Under the pieces are notes generated by a model, which saw only the letters and a list, made by a program, of their open reading frames with translations, was not told where the DNA came from and did no database searches. Both the position numbers and the translations under genes were made by a program. DNA of 64,000 nt. It comes from Eubacteriales bacterium. GTDB taxonomy: Bacteria; Bacillota; Clostridia; Lachnospirales; Lachnospiraceae. This document shows, piece by piece, positions 52,947-61,736 of this stretch; the stretch's first letter is position 1, and each line of letters begins with the position of its first letter. Location: assembly GCA_030524175.1 (NCBI GenBank), contig JAUNHC010000005.1, forward strand, positions 62,001 to 126,000, given 5' to 3'.

Positions 52947-55900
52947 CTACTCTTCCACCAGTTCCAGCAGTTCTCCCGCAAATTCGGTCAACGCACTGAT
53001 TATATTTCCCTGGTATTCCAACAGGAATTTCGGTTCCTGCTCTGCCTTAAACTGCAGGCCTCTGCGGTACTTTTCCATAAGTTTTGGGATTCCTGCAGGA
53101 TTAAGCCTTGCCTTCTCATACAGGGTGATGCGGACTTCTTTTCCCATCTGTTTTATCTCTGTCACATATGCCTGATGAGCCAAAGCTTTCAGCCTGGCAA
53201 TTGCCAGAAGGTTTAAAACAGCCTTTCCCGGCTCACCGAAACGGTCCAGAAGTTCTTCCAGCATATCATCGTAATCCTGCTGTGTCTCTATCCCTGCAAT
53301 ACGTTTATAGATGTCCAGCTTCTGGAATTCATTTCCGATATAGGAATCCGGAATAAATGCATCCATGTACAAATCTATGGTAGTCTCAAAGTCTTCCATG
53401 GTGTGGATTCCTCTGGCCTCCTTGACGGCTTCGCTTAACATTTTACAGTACAGATCATAACCAACCGCATTCATGTGTCCGTGCTGCTGGGCTCCCAGAA
53501 GGTTTCCTGCTCCTCTAAGCTCCAGATCCCGCATGGCGATCTTGAACCCGCTGCCTAAATCTGTATACTCCCTGATTGCAGCCAGACGTTTCTCCGCAGT
53601 TTCTTTCAGCATCATATTGGTGCGGTACATAAGAAAGGCATAGGCCGTTCTGTTTGACCGCCCGATCCGCCCGCGGAGCTGATAAAGCTGAGAAAGCCCG
53701 TACCTGTCTGAGTCGTGGATGATCATAGTGTTTACATTGGAAATATCCAGCCCTGTCTCAATGATCGTGGTGGAAACTAAAACATCAATGTCCCCGTTGA
53801 TAAACCCGAACATTACATTTTCAAGCTCTCTTTCACTCATCTGTCCGTGGGCAAAATCCACTCTTGCATCCGGGACGAGTTTAGATATTTTAAGAGCAAC
53901 CTCAGCAATATCGTTTACCCGGTTATACACATAATAAACCTGTCCGCCCCTGCGCATTTCACGGTTTATGGCCTCCCGCACCGTCTCCTCATCATATTCC
54001 ATCACATAGGTCTGAATGGGCATACGGTCCATAGGCGGTTCCTCCAGCACACTCATATCCCGGATACCGATAAGGCTCATATGAAGGGTTCTGGGAATGG
54101 GTGTGGCTGTCAGTGTGAGCACATCCACATCCTTTTTCAACTGTTTGATTTTTTCCTTATGGGCCACGCCAAAACGCTGCTCTTCGTCAATGATCAGAAG
54201 CCCCAGATTCTTATACTGTACATCCTTAGAAAGGACACGATGGGTGCCAATTACAATATCCACCTGTCCTTTTTTCAGATCCTCAATGGTTTTCCTCTGC
54301 TGGGCAGCCGTGCGGAAACGGCACAGAAGCTCCACTCTCACCGGAAACTCCTTCATACGCTGGACAAAGGTATTATAATGCTGCTGGGCAAGAATAGTAG
54401 TAGGTACAAGGTAAACTACCTGACGGCTCTCCTGTACAGCCTTAAAAGCCGCACGCAGGGCAACCTCTGTCTTCCCGTATCCCACGTCACCGCACACAAG
54501 ACGGTCCATGATCTTCTTACTCTCCATATCACGCTTGGCATCCTCAATGGCTGTAAGCTGGTCCTCTGTCTCCTCGTAAGGGAACATTTCCTCAAACTCT
54601 CTCTGCCATACTGTGTCCGGGCCGCAGACATAGCCTTCCTTTTCCTGGCGGACAGCGTACAGCTCCACCAGTTCTTTGGCAATATTCCGTACAGCACCCC
54701 GCACCCGGCTCTTTGTCTTGTTCCACTCCTGGGTGCCCAGCTTGTTAAGCTTGGGCGCTTTCTCCGTATCGCCTCCGGCATATTTCTGCAGAGCATCCAG
54801 CTGTGTTGCCAGGATATAAAGGTTACTGCTTCCCCGGTACTCAATCTTAATATAATCCTTGACGATTTTGTCTACTTCCACCTTTTCAATACCGCGGTAA
54901 ATTCCAAGGCCGTGTTTTTCATGGACAACAAAATCTCCGATGGACAACTCGGAAAAATCCTGGATACGCTGCCCGTTATACGTCTTTTTCTTCTTCTTTT
55001 TCTTCTGCTCCTGACCGAAAATATCTGATTCGGTCATCACGGCAAATTTCACCAACGGATATTCAAAGCCTTTTTTTGCATGGCCGTAGACAACCATGAT
55101 CTCCCCCGGCAGGATCACACGGTCATAATCCTGCCCGAAAAAAGCATTGAGACCCTCATTCTGCAGATCCTTTGCCAGCCGCTCCGCCCTTGTCCTGGAA
55201 CCACACAGCAGGGCAATCTGATACCCTTGCTTCTTATACTGGGTCAAATCCTTCACCAACAGTTCGAAACTGCTGTTATATGAATTGACTGATTTTACAG
55301 TCAGATTGAATTTGTCTGTGATCTTCCAACCGGACTGCCTGGGTTCCAAAGCACACAGAGCCGTACAGTTGCGCTTATTCAGACCGCTCTGAAGGGCATC
55401 AAACCCGCAAAGCCATTGCTGGGGAAGATTCTGCTCTCCTTTTTCTTCCCTGTGCAGGCGACTCTGACGGTACTCCTCCTCGATCCCCTGCCCTTTTTCT
55501 GACAGATGGTTGGGTTCGTCAAGGAAAATCATCGTTTTATCTTTGGGGAAATACTGAAGAAAGGATACCATATCCTTTTCTCCCAGTTTCTCAGCAGCAG
55601 GATAAATGGTTATTTCATCCAGATTCTCCAGGGAACGCTGGCTCTCCGCGTCAAAGCTTCTCACGGAATCTATCTCATCTCCCCACAGCTCAATCCTCCA
55701 CGGATTCTCTTCTGTGAGAGAGTAAATATCAATAATTCCTCCGCGGATGGAGAACTGACCCGGCATTTCCACCTGTCCCACACGCTCATAGCCCATCTCC
55801 ACAAGGCTCTTTTTCAATGCCTCCAGATCCATGGGGCTGTCATTTTTAAATCGAAGAAGGCTCTTCCTGATACTCTCAAGGGGCATGAGGAAATCCATAC

Positions 55901-56264
55901 AGCCGTCCACACTGGTCACCACCGTGACCTCCTCCTGTTCAAGAAGGGCTTTGATCACTCTCATCCGCTGGCGGATCAAAAGATTACCATGAATATCTGC
56001 CTGAAAGAACAGCAAGTCCTTGGCAGGATAATATAAGACAGATTTATCATAAAAGCGGTAATCCTCATAAAGCTCCTTGGCCCGCCTCTCATCCTCCGCC
56101 AGGATCAAACGGCATGGAAAAAGCCCGGAAAGCCCATACATCATATGAGCTTTCTGGGACTCGATACATCCGGTTATCTGTATAACGCCTTGATTTTTTT
56201 TACTGCTCTTCCATATTTCTTCAAACTCTGCAAGATTATGCAGAGGCTGCAAAAAAGTTTTCAT
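52947..56264 (-). CDS. mfd: Transcription-repair coupling factor Mfd
   Basis: 1105 residues, slightly shorter than B. subtilis or E. coli Mfd. It removes stalled RNA polymerase at DNA lesions and recruits UvrA. Seen: UvrB-like N-terminal part (FFQADIHGNLLIRQRMR, YERVGQVEMPGQFSIRGG), a Lys-rich linker (seven Lys in a row), the RNA-polymerase-interacting domain (GDFVVHEKHGLGIYRG), Walker A CGDVGYGKTEVA, the DEEQ box LIIDEEQRFGV, LTLTATPIPRTLHMSL, and QLRGRIGRSNRTAYA, followed by the C-terminal D7 part. No frameshift is seen. It lies between pth and prsA. Confidence 0.97.
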   Translation of the reverse strand: MKTFLQPLHNLAEFEEIWKSSKKNQGVIQITGCIESQKAHMMYGLSGLFPCRLILAEDERRAKELYEDYRFYDKSVLYYPAKDLLFFQADIHGNLLIRQRMRVIKALLEQEEVTVVTSVDGCMDFLMPLESIRKSLLRFKNDSPMDLEALKKSLVEMGYERVGQVEMPGQFSIRGGIIDIYSLTEENPWRIELWGDEIDSVRSFDAESQRSLENLDEITIYPAAEKLGEKDMVSFLQYFPKDKTMIFLDEPNHLSEKGQGIEEEYRQSRLHREEKGEQNLPQQWLCGFDALQSGLNKRNCTALCALEPRQSGWKITDKFNLTVKSVNSYNSSFELLVKDLTQYKKQGYQIALLCGSRTRAERLAKDLQNEGLNAFFGQDYDRVILPGEIMVVYGHAKKGFEYPLVKFAVMTESDIFGQEQKKKKKKKTYNGQRIQDFSELSIGDFVVHEKHGLGIYRGIEKVEVDKIVKDYIKIEYRGSSNLYILATQLDALQKYAGGDTEKAPKLNKLGTQEWNKTKSRVRGAVRNIAKELVELYAVRQEKEGYVCGPDTVWQREFEEMFPYEETEDQLTAIEDAKRDMESKKIMDRLVCGDVGYGKTEVALRAAFKAVQESRQVVYLVPTTILAQQHYNTFVQRMKEFPVRVELLCRFRTAAQQRKTIEDLKKGQVDIVIGTHRVLSKDVQYKNLGLLIIDEEQRFGVAHKEKIKQLKKDVDVLTLTATPIPRTLHMSLIGIRDMSVLEEPPMDRMPIQTYVMEYDEETVREAINREMRRGGQVYYVYNRVNDIAEVALKISKLVPDARVDFAHGQMSERELENVMFGFINGDIDVLVSTTIIETGLDISNVNTMIIHDSDRYGLSQLYQLRGRIGRSNRTAYAFLMYRTNMMLKETAEKRLAAIREYTDLGSGFKIAMRDLELRGAGNLLGAQQHGHMNAVGYDLYCKMLSEAVKEARGIHTMEDFETTIDLYMDAFIPDSYIGNEFQKLDIYKRIAGIETQQDYDDMLEELLDRFGEPGKAVLNLLAIARLKALAHQAYVTEIKQMGKEVRITLYEKARLNPAGIPKLMEKYRRGLQFKAEQEPKFLLEYQGNIISALTEFAGELLELVEE

Positions 56265-56364
56265 AGAAACCTCTCAGTCTTAAAATAATACAGTCCCGGC
56301 CAACACTGGTCTGCACAGTCCCTTTCCCTTGCACGGCCCTGACAGGATAACTGCCGCAGAAATC

Positions 56365-56973
56365 TCATACTGTCCCGGTATCAGAGGACTGCGTTTTGGG
56401 ATTTGCCGGCTTACGGTTGTATTCATTCATTGCTGTATCCGCACCTCTTGAAATTATAGTCTCCACAGCATCTCCGGCTCTGCTGATGGTCTCATCCACC
56501 AGCTTTCTGTCACTGTCTGTAAAACGGCTGAGCACATGATCAGCCAGATCCCATCCTTTAGGTTTTGCACCTACGCCTACTTTAATACGCAGAAATTTGT
56601 CTGTGCCCAGCTGACGGATAATATCCTTGATCCCATTATGCCCGCCTGCACTTCCCTGCTTGCGGATGCGGAGCTGGCCCGGGTCCAGGTCGATATCATC
56701 GTAAATAACTATCATCTCTGTCTCAGGGTCTATTTTAAAATAATTCGCCATGTCCCGCACTGGTCCGCCGCTTAAATTCATAAAGGAAAGAGGCTTCATG
56801 AGTATCACCTTCTCACCGCCTATGATCCCTTTTCCGTACATGGCATTAAACTTTACCCCGCCCTGAGGAACCCGGTGTTTCTCCACCAGGTAATCAATGG
56901 TATCAAAGCCCATGTTGTGCCGGGTAGCCTCGTACTGTCTTCCGGGGTTGCCTAAACCAACTATTAAATACAT
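56365..56973 (-). CDS. pth: Peptidyl-tRNA hydrolase
   Basis: 202 residues. It recycles tRNA from dropped-off peptidyl-tRNA. Conserved residues: Asn in VGLGNPGRQYEATRHNMGF, the catalytic His in the same stretch, MKPLSFMNLSG, the Asp in IVIYDDIDLDPG and GSAGGHNGIKDII. The C-terminal 15 residues or so are a polar extension. It lies 100 bp upstream of mfd in the same direction and 13 bp after the CobW-DUF1980 gene. Confidence 0.97.
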   Translation of the reverse strand: MYLIVGLGNPGRQYEATRHNMGFDTIDYLVEKHRVPQGGVKFNAMYGKGIIGGEKVILMKPLSFMNLSGGPVRDMANYFKIDPETEMIVIYDDIDLDPGQLRIRKQGSAGGHNGIKDIIRQLGTDKFLRIKVGVGAKPKGWDLADHVLSRFTDSDRKLVDETISRAGDAVETIISRGADTAMNEYNRKPANPKTQSSDTGTV

Positions 56974-56986
56974 ATGCTCTCCTCAC

Positions 56987-57937
56987 CTAATTAAAGTACA
57001 CCATCTCTTCTTCTAAGGGTTCACAAGGCTCTATGTGTTCCGCATAGAGCACGATCCCGTCGCCCTGGTATTCCATCCTTCTCTCAAAAGCAACCTTCGC
57101 AGTGACATCCACCCATTGGCCTTCCGCAAGCTTGGGGGCATAAGCACTTTTCGTCACATACCCAAGGAATGTGGTGTCGTCGGCACAGCAGGTCATAGCT
57201 GTACGTCCCGGCACAAAAAATTTGCTTCCCATTCCCTTTGGCTTAAGAGCCCGGCCTTTAAAGTGTACGGTTTTCCCCACGTAAGTTTCCGGGTTATCCA
57301 TAGCATCCACAAACCAGATGCCGTAATCCTCCGGCAGAATATCTATGACGTCAGCATTTACATCAAAAGGCATCTCATCCTGGAAAATATCATCCAATTC
57401 GCCTTCCTCATCTTCAAAAATGATCTCAGCCCGCTGGTTTGCCACCTTGATCCCTCTGCGGTAGGAAGGAAGAGGATCTCCCTTTTTGCAGCGGTTAAAA
57501 ACTACCATATCGGCATTCCGCACCATATCCATGAAAATAGATTTCATATTTGCCATAAATATCTGGAAGGTACTGGCATCCACACAGGTGATACGCTGCT
57601 CAATACCCCATCCTTCCGGCATCTTCATCTGTTCTAACTTGCTTACCAGCCACATGCCGTTATATTCAATGATCACACGTTCCGGCTGGTGGATAATATC
57701 CAATGAAGCAAGCCTTTCAGGAGTCAGATCTTCCTCCTTTTCTATTACTTCAATAACCGTGTTTGCCGCCTCCATGGCTTCCAGATCATATTCTGCTTCC
57801 CCTTCCTCGCAGAGAATAAGCAAAGTCTTACCGTCAATAAAAAAATAATCCTGCTGAATGGTAAAATTGAGAAATGAAGTTTTGCCGCTTTCCAAAAAGC
57901 CGCTGATCAAATATATGGGAACTCTGATTTCGTCCAT
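56987..57937 (-). CDS. CobW-type GTPase fused to a DUF1980/YcgQ-like domain
   Basis: 316 residues. The first 180 resemble the COG0523 G domain: P-loop GFLESGKTSFLN and the base-recognition strand MVVFNRCKKGD. The usual metal motif CxCC after the G domain's first part is absent. The last 110 residues (GKTVHFKGRALKPKG, FVPGRTAMTCCADDTTFLG, GQWVDVTAKVAF) resemble the TIGR03943/DUF1980 domain, whose partners usually include a permease and CobW. Here both functions are fused and the TM part is missing. A metal-related role is inferred. It sits next to a full CobW protein across a structured element. Confidence 0.72.
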   Translation of the reverse strand: MDEIRVPIYLISGFLESGKTSFLNFTIQQDYFFIDGKTLLILCEEGEAEYDLEAMEAANTVIEVIEKEEDLTPERLASLDIIHQPERVIIEYNGMWLVSKLEQMKMPEGWGIEQRITCVDASTFQIFMANMKSIFMDMVRNADMVVFNRCKKGDPLPSYRRGIKVANQRAEIIFEDEEGELDDIFQDEMPFDVNADVIDILPEDYGIWFVDAMDNPETYVGKTVHFKGRALKPKGMGSKFFVPGRTAMTCCADDTTFLGYVTKSAYAPKLAEGQWVDVTAKVAFERRMEYQGDGIVLYAEHIEPCEPLEEEMVYFN

Positions 57938-57968
57938 AATGTCCTTCCCTTCTGTTTTATGATAAGCC

Positions 57969-58112
57969 GTAACTATTCAGTACCTTCATAGTTACCGCTC
58001 CGCGATGCACAGAAATGATGCAGAATGCATCATTTCGCGCTTGTATGCCTCGGTATTTTCATGCATAAATGCATGAAAACACCTCGCGGAATACTGCCTG
58101 CCGAATAGTTAC
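57969..58112. repeat. Cloverleaf-like structured element
   Basis: The outer arms GTAACTATTC (57969-57978) and GAATAGTTAC (58103-58112) pair perfectly; TCCGCGA (57999-58005) pairs with TCGCGGA (58084-58090). Between them are two perfect hairpins, 58012-58036 (GAAATGATGCA arm) and 58056-58079 (TTTTCATGCA arm). ATAGTTAC occurs a second time at 57988-57995, so the left arm has two competing partners. The right arm covers the stop codon of the cobW gene. Confidence 0.75.
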
Positions 58113-59149
58113 AATAAGCCAAACAATGAAGCCAGTTTATCTTCCGCAAGGTCAGCTCCGATCACACATAAACGCCCTGTATACTCAGGTGAACCGGTAC
58201 GGATTTCTGTTTCTCCAGGTACCATGTCAAAGTAGATCCAAGTGCCGTCCTCTGCCGGAAGCATACCCTTCGCCCGCAGAATAGTACCGTAATCCCCGGA
58301 CACACTAAGCTCATCCAAAGCCTTCTCCAGTACCTCTCTGCTGTATTTCTTTACAGTCTCACGTCCCCAGCTTGTAAACACCTCGTCTGCATGATGATGG
58401 TGATGATCATGACCGCAGCCGCACTCCTCATGATCGTGGTGGTGATGATCATGTCCATGGCCGCATTCTTCATGATCGTGGTGGTGCTCATGTGCATGCA
58501 CATGGCCGCATTCCGGGCATACTTCTTCCTCCAGCATTTCTTCCTCCAGAGACACCGGATGCTCCATCACTTCCAGCAGTTTCTTACCATCCAGTTTCTC
58601 AACAGGGGTTGTTATGATCACAGCCTTTTTATTAATGCCCCTCAAAAGCTCCATTGCCTCTGCAGCTTTCTTCTCATCCACAATATCTGTGCGGCTCATA
58701 ATAACAGCCCCGGCATATTCTACCTGATTGTTGAAAAACTCACCAAAGTTTCTCATATACATCCTGCACTTTTTCGCATCCACTACTGTGGTATAGCTGT
58801 TCAGTACAAGATCTGCCTCCTCTGCCACATCCTGCACAGCCTTGATAACATCGGAAAGTTTGCCTACGCCTGACGGCTCAATAAGAATCCTGTCAGGATG
58901 GTATTTTTCAACTACCTCTTTAAGAGAGGCACCGAAATCCCCTACCAGAGAACAGCAGATACATCCGGAATTCATCTCCCGGATTTCAATTCCTGCCTCC
59001 TTAAGAAAACCTCCGTCGATTCCAATCTCTCCGAATTCATTTTCAATCAGGACCACCTGCTCGTCCGCAAATGCTTCCTTGAGAAGCTTTTTTATCAGGG
59101 TTGTTTTGCCGGCTCCCAGAAAGCCGGAGATAATATCAATCTTAGCCAT
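58109..59149 (-). CDS. CobW/COG0523 GTPase with His-rich metal loop
   Basis: 346 residues. P-loop SGFLGAGKTTLIKK, the switch stretch VLIENEFGEIGIDGG, the CxCC metal site NSGCICCSLVGDF, and a His/Cys/Asp-rich segment of about 50 residues (CPECGHVHAHEHHHDH at its start). The C-terminal CobW domain has RAKGMLPAEDGTW and VIGADL. Such proteins deliver zinc, cobalt or nickel to client enzymes using GTP. The long His loop suggests metal storage or sensing. No Zur-type box could be confirmed. It follows the small protein's gene after a hairpin. Confidence 0.9.
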   Translation of the reverse strand: MAKIDIISGFLGAGKTTLIKKLLKEAFADEQVVLIENEFGEIGIDGGFLKEAGIEIREMNSGCICCSLVGDFGASLKEVVEKYHPDRILIEPSGVGKLSDVIKAVQDVAEEADLVLNSYTTVVDAKKCRMYMRNFGEFFNNQVEYAGAVIMSRTDIVDEKKAAEAMELLRGINKKAVIITTPVEKLDGKKLLEVMEHPVSLEEEMLEEEVCPECGHVHAHEHHHDHEECGHGHDHHHHDHEECGCGHDHHHHHADEVFTSWGRETVKKYSREVLEKALDELSVSGDYGTILRAKGMLPAEDGTWIYFDMVPGETEIRTGSPEYTGRLCVIGADLAEDKLASLFGLL

Positions 59150-59246
59150 ATCTGACTGCTCCTTTCAAATGTCAAATTTATATAACGTAATTTGACCAGG
59201 AAGTGCTTATACCCCCTGGTTCAACTGCTTTTATTCATCTGAATAC

Positions 59247-59271
59247 GGGGACATGACCCCGTCATGTCCCC
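59247..59271. repeat. Perfect 11-bp stem hairpin
   Basis: GGGGACATGAC (59247-59257), a 3-nt loop CCC, then GTCATGTCCCC (59261-59271). There is no adjacent T-run, so a classic terminator is doubtful. It lies between the small gene and cobW, both on the minus strand. Confidence 0.65.
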
Positions 59272-59309
59272 GATTCCTCTAATGTAATAATGCCTCAACA
59301 GCAAAATGA

Positions 59310-59543
59310 TCAACCATTGATCATAAAGTTCATTAATTTATCAATGTCTTCCTTCTCATAAGCAACGATTTCCAGTTCCGGAATCTCTCCGCCGGAGAAA
59401 ATGTTAGCCAGAGATACATACTGGGATAATTTAGATTTCAGGTTTAATCTGTCTCCCTCACCTGTTACTAATTCTACTTTGCCTGCACAGCTGTCAATTA
59501 CCTGAAAAAATTTGTCTACATCTTTAATATTGGATACTTTCAT
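59310..59543 (-). CDS. Small protein of unknown function
   Basis: 77 residues: MKVSNIKDVDKFFQVIDSC at the start, then KVELVTGEGDRLNLKSKL and ELEIVAYEKEDIDKLMNFM. No TM, no signal, no family I recognise with certainty; the pattern of a small alpha/beta domain is plausible. ATG 59543 is preceded by AAGGAG, and the reading has an ordinary codon pattern, so it is a genuine gene. An in-frame start 24 nt earlier exists but lies before the ribosome site. Confidence 0.75.
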   Translation of the reverse strand: MKVSNIKDVDKFFQVIDSCAGKVELVTGEGDRLNLKSKLSQYVSLANIFSGGEIPELEIVAYEKEDIDKLMNFMING

Positions 59544-59738
59544 GTTAATTCTCCTTTCAACATGCAATCATTAATTCAAATCAATTCCTGTTTTCGCGCT
59601 CATTATAACCCAAGTTTCCAGAAATTGCAATTGTTTCTTATCCTAAATATTTCTTATAAATATAAGATTTTTTATACGTTTTCCCTACCGGAGAGCAAAC
59701 TTCCGGCATTACGTCCTGATAAATACCCGGACAGACTG

Positions 59739-61622
59739 TTAAAACAGGAAAATTGCCACTCCATATGCAGGAAGAGGGTAGGCAAAAGAGAACTTGCGGT
59801 CATCGCACTCTTTTTTCTCTGCCTTATAAATTTTCGGCACAGTCATGCCTGTCTCGTCCATGATAAGCTTATACTGCTTCTTCCGCGGAACGCCCACACG
59901 GTAATCCTCCCTGGCAACAGGAGTAAAATTGCAGACCACAAGAAGGTTATTCCGTTTCGTAGGAGAGTGGCGTACAAAGCTTAATATGCTGCGGTCCCCG
60001 TCATTGCTGTTGATCCACTCAAAGCCTTCTTTTTCATTGTCCATGGCATGCAATGCAGGGTATTTCTTGTAGAGATGGATCAGGGTCCTCACATACTCCT
60101 GCAGATGCCTGTGGGCATCTTCGCCAAGAAGATACCAGTCCAGCTCACGCTCCTCGCTCCACTCTCTAAGCTGCCCGAAATCCTGCCCCATAAACAGAAG
60201 TTTTTTGCCAGGGTGGCAGAACATAAATGCATAACCAAGCTTTAGATTTTTAAATTTGTCATCCAGGTCTCCCGGCATCTTGTTCAGCATAGAGCATTTC
60301 AGATGCACTACCTCATCATGGGAAAGCACAAGAACATATTTTTCACTGTAAGCATATACCATGGAAAACACTATTTTGTGATGGTTGAATTTACGGAAAA
60401 AGGGATCCAGCTTCATATACTCCAGGAAATCGTTCATCCAGCCCATATTCCATTTCAGGGAAAATCCAAGTCCGTCCTCCTCTGCCTTGCCGGTAACCAT
60501 GGGCCATGCCGTTGACTCCTCTGCAATCATCAGTGAACCATGATTTCTTCCCAGGACAACCGTATTCAGGTGTTTAAAGAATTCAATCGCCTCCAGATTC
60601 TTGTTTTCCCCGTATTTATTGGCAACCCATTCACCGTCCTTTTTACCGTAATCCAGGTAAAGCATAGATGCCACCGCATCCACGCGCAGACCGTCCACAT
60701 GGCACTCTTCCACCCAGAACAATGCATTGGCAATAAGGAAATTCTTTACCTCCGGGCGTCCGTAATTGTATATCTTTGTGCCCCAGTCAGGATGTTCTCC
60801 CTGTCTGGGATCGGCATGTTCATACAGAGCAGTTCCGTCGAAATTAGCCAGCCCATGTGCATCCTTAGGGAAATGAGCCGGAACCCAGTCAAGAATTACG
60901 CCGATTTTCTGACGGTGCAGATAATCCACCAGATACTTAAAATCCTGAGGTGTGCCGTAACGGGAGGTAGGTGCATAATACCCGGTCACCTGATATCCCC
61001 AGGAGCCGTCAAAGGGATGCTCCGCTATCCCCATCAGTTCCACATGAGTATATCCCATCTCTTTCACATAATGTGCCAGCTCGTGTGCAAATTCCCGGTA
61101 ATTATAGAATCCTTCCTCATTGTCTTCCTCAGATTCGTGTTTTCTCCAGGAACCGGGATGAACCTCGTAAATTGCCATGGCATCAACTTTTTCATCGAAA
61201 GTCTCCCTGTTTTTCATCCAGGTGTCATCCTTCCACTGATAATCTGTAATATCAGTGATCCTTGACGCTGTCCCCGGACGTCTCTCCGCCTCATTGGCAT
61301 AGGGGTCTGCTTTATAAAGCTCTTCACCGTTTATCCCCTTGATAAAAAACTTATACAACTGGCCAATCTTAGCCCCTGGCACAAAAACTTCGTAAACACC
61401 GATCGGGCCTGCCTTTGTCATGGGATTTGCCTCTGTATCCCACTGGTTAAATTCACCGATTACAGAAACCGACTGGGCATTGGGAGCCCAAACCGCAAAG
61501 TATACACCTTTTCTCCTGCGGTATGTTGTTGGATGAGCCCCAAGTTTACGGTATATATCATAATGTGTGCCCTCGCCGAACAAATATTGATCCAAATCTG
61601 TGAATTTTAATCTCTCTCCCAT
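59739..61622 (-). CDS. glgB: 1,4-alpha-glucan branching enzyme
   Basis: 627 residues. It makes alpha-1,6 branches in glycogen. N-terminal CBM48-like domain (about 15-110, FAVWAPNAQSVSVIGEFNQW), then the GH13 barrel with catalytic Asp in GLRVDAVASMLYLDYG, Glu in LMIAEESTAWPMV and Asp in LVLSHDEVVH; a C-terminal beta domain ends the protein. The start is ATG 61622, with GGGAGG upstream; a longer frame to 61706 is not supported. It follows an alpha-amylase family gene, a frequent pairing in glycogen use. Confidence 0.96.
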   Translation of the reverse strand: MGERLKFTDLDQYLFGEGTHYDIYRKLGAHPTTYRRRKGVYFAVWAPNAQSVSVIGEFNQWDTEANPMTKAGPIGVYEVFVPGAKIGQLYKFFIKGINGEELYKADPYANEAERRPGTASRITDITDYQWKDDTWMKNRETFDEKVDAMAIYEVHPGSWRKHESEEDNEEGFYNYREFAHELAHYVKEMGYTHVELMGIAEHPFDGSWGYQVTGYYAPTSRYGTPQDFKYLVDYLHRQKIGVILDWVPAHFPKDAHGLANFDGTALYEHADPRQGEHPDWGTKIYNYGRPEVKNFLIANALFWVEECHVDGLRVDAVASMLYLDYGKKDGEWVANKYGENKNLEAIEFFKHLNTVVLGRNHGSLMIAEESTAWPMVTGKAEEDGLGFSLKWNMGWMNDFLEYMKLDPFFRKFNHHKIVFSMVYAYSEKYVLVLSHDEVVHLKCSMLNKMPGDLDDKFKNLKLGYAFMFCHPGKKLLFMGQDFGQLREWSEERELDWYLLGEDAHRHLQEYVRTLIHLYKKYPALHAMDNEKEGFEWINSNDGDRSILSFVRHSPTKRNNLLVVCNFTPVAREDYRVGVPRKKQYKLIMDETGMTVPKIYKAEKKECDDRKFSFAYPLPAYGVAIFLF

Positions 61623-61736
61623 CTGAAGTACCTCCCTAATTTCAATCCACAAGGATTGTCTTGGCGATTCCTCTCCCGTCTGTAGAGAAAGGGAGAATCC
61701 CCGCATATATTGATAACACTTTTATATAAATATCAG

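Noticed and set aside
53847-55028. 393-residue plus-strand frame opposite mfd
   Set aside because: Antisense shadow of a highly conserved gene with no start signals.
52947-56264. Truncation of Mfd, since 1105 residues is short
   Set aside because: All domains and helicase motifs are present in one frame; the difference is small and within family variation.
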